From Blumeriella jaapii (lineage: Eukaryota; Ascomycota; Leotiomycetes; Helotiales; Drepanopezizaceae): a DNA stretch of 64,000 nt. Position 1 is the first letter of the stretch. Each line of letters starts with the position of its first letter. The stretch covers positions 2,728,001-2,792,000 of the forward strand of contig VWND01000001.1 of assembly GCA_009599575.1 (NCBI GenBank), given 5' to 3'. The translations under genes and the position numbers were made by a program. The notes under the pieces are model-generated. The model searched no databases. It was not told the origin of the DNA and saw only the letters and a program-made list of their open reading frames with translations. Positions 57,600 through 64,000 of the stretch are shown here, in pieces.

Positions 57600-58820
57600 A
57601 AAAGTTTTTAATTATTATAAAATATTTTAAAACGCGATAATCGGTATATATATATATATTTTTTTAAGCGCTTAACAATTCCGGCTTATAATTTTTAAAA
57701 AAGCGAAAAATAGCGAAAAGCTTTTTATCGTAGATCGGATAATTAAATTCGGCGTCGATTATAATTTTAAAAAAAAAACCGATCGAATAATAAAAATTAT
57801 TTTTTTGTAATTGCGATAATACGCTAGCTATTATCCCATCAGAAACATCGGTTTCCAGGCGCGTTTGTTTATAAAAATCGTAATAACACAAAATAAAAGC
57901 ATTTAGCAAAGTTTTGCGTAATACTTTTTATACGTTTTTTTATTTTTTTTCGAATACGAAAAAAACGTTTTTGCTTGTAAAAGCAGTAAAAAAGCGGCAA
58001 ATGCGGCTATAGCCGGCTATAAAACGTTTGTAAAAATTGCAAAAGCTTAGAAAGTTTTGTACGCTTCGTATATTCGCTGTATATTGCTAATTTTTAATAA
58101 TAGCGATTTTCGGATTTATTTTAATATTTTAAATGCTAATAACGAAATTTAAAAATTTAATTTTCGTAATATTAAATTCGCATTTTTTAATATTAGCTTT
58201 TAAGCCGTGTTTTTTTAAAATCGACAAAGTCTTTTTAACGTAAATTTTATATTTTAAATTATTCGCGAAATAAATAAAAATATCGTTAAAATACGCCGAG
58301 CAGAAATCATTTAAATGCTTTATAAAAATATTATTAATAAAGCGTTGAAATATAACGGATTTATTAATAAAACCGAACGGAAAGATTTTATATTTATATA
58401 TACCGTATCGAATACGAAAACTAATTAGTTTTTTAAACTTTTCGAATATCCGGATTCGATTAAATGCTTATTAAATATTAATTTTCGTAAATATTTTGAT
58501 TTTAATAATTCGCGCTAGTATTTCGTTAATTAAAAGCAAAAAGTAAAGATTTTTTTTCGTAAAATCGTTAAGCTTGCGATAATCGATATATAAGCGTATA
58601 AAGCCGTTTGATTTTTTAATAAATAAGATCGGAGCGGCGAAAAAAGTATTAAAAGATTTAATAAAGCTTTTATGCAAATTGTCGAAAATATAACTTTTAA
58701 TTTTTGTAAGCTGTTTATTCGTAAAACGTTTAAATAATTTTATAAAAAGCGTATTTTCCGTGGCAAAATGTATTTTATAATTTATATCGAAGCGGCTAAA
58801 AACGAGCTTATCGCTTTTTT
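57600..58820 (-). pseudogene. reverse transcriptase and RNase H of C2
   Basis: RT (58471-58677) reads FAAPILFIKKSNGFIRLYID, YRKLNDFTKKNLYFLLLINE and IKIFTKINI; Asp in the LIDE motif is Asn here. RNase H (57664-57909) reads TRLETDVSDGIIASVLSQLQ, keeping the active-site Asp and SDG better than C1 (TDFFNK). AEFNYPIYDKKLFAIFRFFK follows. It is broken between domains. Confidence 0.85.
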
Positions 58821-59399
58821 GCTTATAAAACAGTTTTTCGAATTTCGAATACTAAATTAAAAAAAGCTTTTTCATAAAAACCACGTTATCGTTATATTTA
58901 GTTTGCAAAGCGTCGGGAATAGAAATGTTTTTTACTGCCGCGAATTATATAACTTTTTTAAACTCGGCGATTTTCGCACGACGAAAACGTTTTTTGTTTA
59001 TATTATATACAAAAGCAATAAACGTGCAATCGTTAAATAATAATAATTTTTTTTTTTTTGCGGCTCGCATTCGTTTTTCGTAACGTATTTGTAAAACGTT
59101 GAATGTAAAAGCGGAAATACAACTGATATTACAATTAAAAATAAAAAGGATAGCAATTGGCCCGGTTGGAAAAACCGGCTTGATCGATTTAGGGCTGCTA
59201 ATAAAAAACTTTTTTATTTTGTGTAAACTGTTTTTAAAATCTTGCATAAATATAAAGAATTTATTAGTTCCAAAATCTAAATAAGCTTTTTTAATCGTTG
59301 TAAAAATATTAGCAAAAATATATAAAGCTTTTATTACGCTGTTTCGTTTGTTTGTATTTTTTTAATATATACGACTAAGCATTTTAAGTTTTTTTCGCT

Positions 59400-61510
59400 G
59401 ATTAAAATCGACGAATAACTGCTTATTAAAATAAAAAATAACGGGCATATCGAATAGCTATTTTATTTTGTTTTTTTTTTGGTTATACGCCTGTTATAAA
59501 TCGTAGTGCTATAAAAATTTGCGATTAATAAAAACGTCGGTAAAGCCCAGGTTTATAATTAAAAAAAAAAATTTTATACGACGTCGATTAATCGTAAAAA
59601 AAAAAAATAGCAAAAAAAATAAGTTTCTCCGGCTCGTTATTATAACCGATAAATATAATAAGCTTATGCAGCCGAATAAAACTTATTCCGCACGTTAAAA
59701 AAGTTGATACGCTAAAAAAGTTTTGATCGCATCGAAAATATTAGCTTCGCCATCGATATATACAAATGTTTTAATATATAATTTATTACGTGCTAATTTT
59801 ATAAAAACTAAAAACTATCGTTTTTTATTAAAAAGCGCTGATTAAATCTTAAATCTTTTTATAAATCGAATCTTTTATTATAATAAAAGTTTTTGCTACG
59901 GCTTAAGAATTTTTTAACAAATCGTTTTGCTTTTCGTCGATAATTATTTCGGCGATTTTGCGATTAAACTTAACGTCGAAGCAAACGTTTGCGAAATGGC
60001 CGGGCTTACCGCAGTTATAATAAGCGTTAAAAAAACGCGCAGCCAAACGGAAAAAACCGAAGGTGGCAGAAATAGCAGTTATACGTCTGTAAAAATCTTT
60101 GTCAAAAAAAGAAAAAACTATGCGAGCAAAAAAGGCTAAAAAAATAAAACGTTATAAAGCTTTGAAAATACCGAAAATACGCCTAAAATCCTGATTAGCA
60201 AAAGTTATAGCAAAAAAAAATAGCTTATACGACGGGCAAAAGCTATTTTTTCAGCTCGAATATTACGTAATTTTTTATTTACAACGGCCAAAAACTCGTT
60301 TAAAATAATATAATTATTATTTATTTTGTATTTTTTTATTCGAAAATCGTATTTAAAAATAAAAATAATTTTTTCGCATATATTTTCAAACCAACGGTTT
60401 TTAGCAATTTTGCTAATAATTATATAGCGAATAAATAAAAAACGAAAATTATTATAAGTTTGACCGTTGTTTATATAAAACTCATTATATTGCAATTTAA
60501 CAAACTAAACGCGGTTGTAATTAAAAAAGCGCTGATTAAAAATGCGAAAAACGTTTCGGGTCGATTAGGCTTAATTATAAAACTCGGGGTTCAAATGCTT
60601 TAAAATAATAGTTTTTGCTTTTTTAATAATATATTTAAAATATGTTTTAGTTTAATTTATATTTTATATAAAATTTCTTAAATACTTTTTAATAAACAGT
60701 TTTATATCCATTTTTTATGCGTTATATTTAACTTTTTTTTAATAATCGCTGAAAACGTAGCGAAAGTATTTGATTTTGAATAATTCGATTCGAAAAATAG
60801 CTAGGTCGAAAACGAGAAAATAATATTCGGAAATTAATTAAAAATCTGCGATAAAAACGCGCGAAGTTCGAAATGAAAAAAAAGCGTCGCGAGCGATATT
60901 AACGAAAAAAGTTAAAAAGCGAGCGGCGATAATAGCTTAAGCGATTATCTGAGCGATTTAAAGCTGCTAAGCCGCAGTAAATCTTTCAGCGTTAGCAAAT
61001 ATGCTAAATAATCGGTTTAAAAATATTCGTCGGTTTAAAAGTATTAAAATGTCAGCGTCGTATAATTCGATTTTAAATTCGATAATAAAACGAAAAGATT
61101 TAGCAAATAATTGTAATTTAATAAAAAAATCGTAAAATAAAAACTCGCTGCTAAAATCGTCGAAAAAGCTTAAAACGAATAAAAATTCGGAAGCGCCAAA
61201 AGCAAAAGCAAAAAGTAGAAATGCTGATTCGAAGCCGAATCGTACGAATTGCGTTCGTTTTCGAATGCCGCGTCGATTTATAAAAAAAGCATAAAATATA
61301 TTAAGAAAAAGCGATTCGAATTGCAAAAGCAAATCGAATTAATAAAAAAAAAAACTCCAGCTTTTTTTAAAAACAAAATCAATAAAAAAAAGTTTTGATT
61401 AAAACACCGATAAATAAACGTCGGTACGGGCGGCCTGAAAAAAATTCGAATTGCAAAAGCAAATCGAATCTTTAACCGTGGATACAAAGCTTTCTAGCGA
61501 AGGTTATTTG
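59400..61510 (-). pseudogene. gag and protease of C2
   Basis: The zinc knuckle at 59981-60022 reads Y-Y-N-C-G-K-P-G-H-F-A-N-V-C, the first Cys lost to Tyr by a G to A change. The capsid part near 60960-61330 reads IIELKIELYDADILILLNRR and LFSIFANAERF as in C1. The protease loop near 59540 reads LGFTDVFINRKF. Plus-strand ORFs at 59099-59284 and 59927-60139 are antisense. Confidence 0.78.
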
Positions 61511-61521
61511 ATTTTTTTTTA

Positions 61522-61783
61522 TATTATAGCTAATTTAAAAATAATTAAAAAAATAATATAAACCAAAAGGTACGTATGTAAATTAAAAAAAAAACACCGA
61601 GCTAAAATACTCGGGGTCGCGAATTTTATATACAATGGGTTGCGCTTATGGGTCACGTGACTTAGCGCGAAGCTTAGTGGCCGAGGTGGTCCGTGCCCAA
61701 ACCTTAATCCAACACCACCAGCATTTATACCACTGGCAACCATACCACTGGCAACTACCATTAGCCAGGCCAGGATCGTAACA
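61522..61783 (-). repeat. 5' LTR of C2
   Basis: 262 bp. The outer right end is clean with two units of the ACCACTGGCAACCAT-type repeat; the inner end starts TATTATAGC. GGGTCACGTGACTTAGCGCG near 61659 holds the palindrome GTCACGTGAC, shared by all C LTRs. Confidence 0.93.
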
Positions 61784-63150
61784 AATTTCGCCTTTGGCTT
61801 TTTTAATTTCGACTGAAATTATTATTTTTTGCTTTTGTTAGCAGCGACGAAATTAAAATCGAACGGAAACTTTTCCCGAATTTTTAGATTTATTAGCTTC
61901 GGAGCAATTTAAAATTATATATTTTTTTTTATTACATTTATAATATTTAATTTTTAAATAATTAATTATACGATGCTTTGATTTTTGGCAGCGATTGCAT
62001 TTCGGAAAGTAAAAAAAATCGTTAGAAATTTTAATATTTTAAAAGATTCTGTTAGAATTATCGTTTTTTCGCTTTCGTTTTTTTTTTATAACGTATTTTC
62101 GAATCGAAAACGGTATATATTTGTTTTAGCTTTTAAGCTTTAATCGTAAATATTTTTTTTTTTTTTTTTTTTTTTTTTGCGTTCGTTTCGTCGTTTATTA
62201 TTTTTCGTTTCGTCGCTGATAATTTTATTAATACTTTCGATACGACGAGCGATTAATATTAATTTTTCGTACGAGCTTGTAATTATAATATTGCTTCGTT
62301 TGATAATTTTTTTTCGAAAAGTAAATCGGAGTTTTGCGAAAAGCATTTTTCTTTTAGTCGCATCGTTTATTATTTGTAATTATTATTCGAAATTATTTAA
62401 ATAAGCAACGAAATTATTAATTAATTTATGCTTTTTTTGCTTCGCTTTATCGTATAAATTCGAAGCCGCGATTTTTCGATTTTCCGCATTTATTAAAAAA
62501 TGTAATATTTATTTTTTAAAATCGTTTTATATAATTCGAATATTCGTAAAACGTCGTTCGTATCCGGTTTTTTTTTTTTTTTTTTTTTATCGTCGAAAGT
62601 TAAAACACAAGCGTTAATTTTCTTTTAATCGGTATAAAATATTATTTTTTTATTTTAGCGGAAATTTCGCTTTGCACGCCGAATAAAAAATTAAGCTTTT
62701 TTAATATTTTTTTTTCGATATATTAAAAAAATTTTTATTTTTAATATTTTTCGGCTCGAATTCGCTGTGTTTTTTACAAAAGGTATAATATGCTTAAAAA
62801 AAATGCTAGATCGTTTTTAATAAATATTATTATCGTAATACTTCGAAAATATTTTATAATAATCGCCGGCTTAAGTTATTTTTTGTTTTTTTTTAGTTGG
62901 GACGATATTAAAAAGTATAAAACTCTTTTTTTCGATATTTTCGAAAGCGTTAAGTTTTTGTTAAAATTGTTTAATTTTCTTTCGGAATTCGTTTCGGCGT
63001 CTTTTGGCTTTTTCGAGTTTTTTGATTATTTCGTAGATTTTTTTTTTAATTTTTTTTTGTTTTATTTTAGCTCGTATCTTTTTTACTTTCTTACGTTTAT
63101 CGTTTTTTTTTGTTCGGCGCGGGTTCGTTTATTAGCCAAATAAATCAGAG
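61784..63150 (-). pseudogene. gag remnant of F with two zinc knuckles
   Basis: The capsid part reads NNFVAYLNNFE and NDATKRKMLFAKLRFTFRKK, then IIKRSNIIITSSYEKLILIA and RRIESINKIISDETK (62140-62480), which is Gypsy Retrotrans_gag wording. A Lys-rich tract follows. The nucleocapsid near 61940-62010 shows C-N-R-C-Q-K-S-K-H-R-I-I-N-Y, a CX2CX4HX4C finger with the last Cys changed to Tyr, and a second partial finger YYKCNKKKY. The first part of the protein (62790-63140) is Lys/Arg-rich; the plus-strand ORF there is antisense. Confidence 0.75.
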
Positions 63151-63622
63151 TTTCGATAAAAAGTTTTTCCGAATCGCTTTAAGCGTGGCCTTTTTTAATA
63201 ATCTTTTAAATAAAAAAAATTAAAAAATCGTCGCGCTTTGATAATAGGATATTTTCGACTTTTAGTAAAGCTGATAACGTCAGGGAAAACGATAATACGA
63301 GGTTTTTTTAAGCAGCCGAAAGCGCTGGGTTTTTTTAAATAGCTGAAAGTGCTTGTTCGCTGCGAATGCGAAAAGCTATAATATTAATAATAACGATATA
63401 AATGTAGTAATATAATAAAAGATTGTTTTAATAATATCGAACTGCCGTTTCGATAAATAAAAAAATTAAAATGTAAAAATTAAAAAGCAAAAAAACATTA
63501 GTTTAAATAATAAAGCTTAAATAAATTTGGATTAATAGTCAGACTGATTTTTACTTTTTATATTTTTAATAAAAAACGTATATAAATACAAAAAAAAAGA
63601 TAGAACTTTCGAAAAAAGTATT
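63151..63622 (-). other. leader of F
   Basis: About 470 bases between the 5' LTR and gag of F. I see no coherent frame and no clear primer-binding site. It is AT-rich with scattered repeats of AGCCGAAAGCGCTGG type at 63316-63355. Confidence 0.5.
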
Positions 63623-63885
63623 TCTCAGGAAACCAAGCGAATTTTATTTAATATGCTTTTTCAGCTCTTATTCCGACCTTTTCTCAATCTTTTTTAATAT
63701 AACTTTAATAACTGATTCTTTAGCAATCATTTTTATAAAATGTTTTATTTAAATATTATTTCCAACCTTTACAATATTATCCGGCCCCCACGGCCTATCC
63801 GCAGAAAATACTATTCGAGGGTTGGTAAAAGGCAGAGGGTTTTGGCGGATCACCTGACTTATACACGTGATATTGGTTCCTGACA
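63623..63885 (-). repeat. 5' LTR of F (inner boundary tentative)
   Basis: The outer end is TGTCAGGAACC on the minus strand (ends 63885). An imperfect inverted match TTTCCTGAGA at 63623-63632 is taken as the inner end, giving 263 bp, the size of the other LTRs here. The outer 120 bases (GGCCCCCACGGCCTATCCGC) are unmutated. No partner LTR is in view, so the inner boundary may be wrong. Confidence 0.6.
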
Positions 63886-64000
63886 TCGAAGCTATAAACC
63901 AAAAGAAATTTTTTTTTTTTTTTTATAAAAAAAACGTGGAAGCTTTAATGCAGGAATATGTCTAGCTATTAAAAGTTACCGAAATCGCTAAAAGACAATT
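63886..64000 (+). mobile_element. start of B3, third copy of giant Gypsy family B (gag fragment)
   Basis: From 63886 the sequence matches B1 from about 26877 (CGAAGCTATAAAC, then the Lys-rich Gly-poor gag stretch and CAGCTATTAAAAGTTA) in plus orientation. It breaks into gag exactly at the F terminus, so F was inserted in this copy. The rest runs off the right edge. The upstream part of B3 is outside the window to the left. Confidence 0.85.

Larger units (their letters stand above)
55391..61783 (-). mobile_element. Gypsy element C2, complete (6.4 kb), inserted in F
   Basis: LTRs are at 61522-61783 (5') and 55391-55653 (3'), with the target duplication AATTT on both sides. It is colinear with C1 in all parts and in the same orientation. 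RIP changes in C1 and C2 are often at different sites (for example the zinc knuckle Cys is intact in C1 and lost in C2), so the two copies were mutated independently at least in part. Confidence 0.94.
55004..63885 (-). mobile_element. Gypsy-type element F, partial; hosts A2 and C2
   Basis: F is read on the minus strand: 5' LTR at the right (to 63885), gag (63150-61784), then C2 inserted with target duplication AATTT (55386-55390 and 61784-61788), then a protease region (55390-55004). It is cut at 55003 by the 3' LTR of A2, so the rest of F lies beyond the left edge of the window. Its own right flank is B-family gag (B3). The capsid wording and double zinc knuckle are those of Gypsy gag. Confidence 0.78.

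Noticed and set aside
62790..63143. Phe-rich plus-strand ORF of 117 codons
   Set aside because: It is antisense to the Lys-rich N-terminal part of F gag.
1..64000. tRNA, rRNA or host protein genes
   Set aside because: Every stretch is assigned to a retroelement copy by homology or by position between recognised parts; no cloverleaf or rRNA-like segment was noticed, though weak tRNA matches cannot be excluded by eye.

Overview
The whole 64 kb window is a stack of nested, mutated LTR retrotransposons. I find no host gene, rRNA, tRNA or CRISPR array. The sequence is very AT-rich. Coding frames are broken by TAA and TAG at positions where family relatives have Gln (CAA/CAG) or Trp (TGG), CpA is scarce and CpG survives. 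This is the mark of repeat-induced point mutation (RIP). Together with chromodomain Ty3/Gypsy elements and a fungal-type Ty1/Copia element, it points to a filamentous ascomycete (Pezizomycotina), in an AT-rich heterochromatic block. The species cannot be told from this window.

I recognise six families by matching LTRs, internal homology and, for most, target-site duplications (TSDs). A is a Gypsy chromovirus of about 6.4 kb (copies A1, A2, A3). B is an 11.3 kb Gypsy element with a third large ORF (B1, B2, B3). C is a Gypsy element of about 6.4 kb (C1, C2). D is a Copia element, cut by the left window edge. E is a 6.4 kb Gypsy chromovirus. F is a Gypsy-type element seen only in its LTR, gag and protease parts.

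Layout from left to right: D (1-3143, minus) sits in A1 (3144-7755, minus). A1 sits in A2 (plus), whose pieces are 7756-8960, 15379-15530, 21951-25280 and 54326-55003. Between these pieces lie E (8961-15378, plus), C1 (15531-21950, minus) and B1 (25281-31452 and 49193-54325, plus). B1 is split by B2 (31453-38230 and 44665-49192, minus), and B2 is split by the complete A3 (38231-44664, plus). A2 lies in F (minus; 55004-55390 and 61784-63885), which also holds C2 (55391-61783, minus). F lies in B3, which appears only from 63886 to the right edge. The deepest chain has six levels: B3 > F > A2 > B1 > B2 > A3. Two families therefore transposed again after earlier copies were already buried.

No copy looks able to move by itself: every pol frame seen has premature stops, and catalytic motifs are altered (for example protease DSGA changed to DFEA). 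Two observations stand out. The first is the ORF of about 1,100 codons downstream of integrase in family B, present in both long copies, which I could not assign to any family. The second is that RIP density falls from the inside to the outside of every LTR, so the outer 100 to 150 bases of each element are nearly unmutated.
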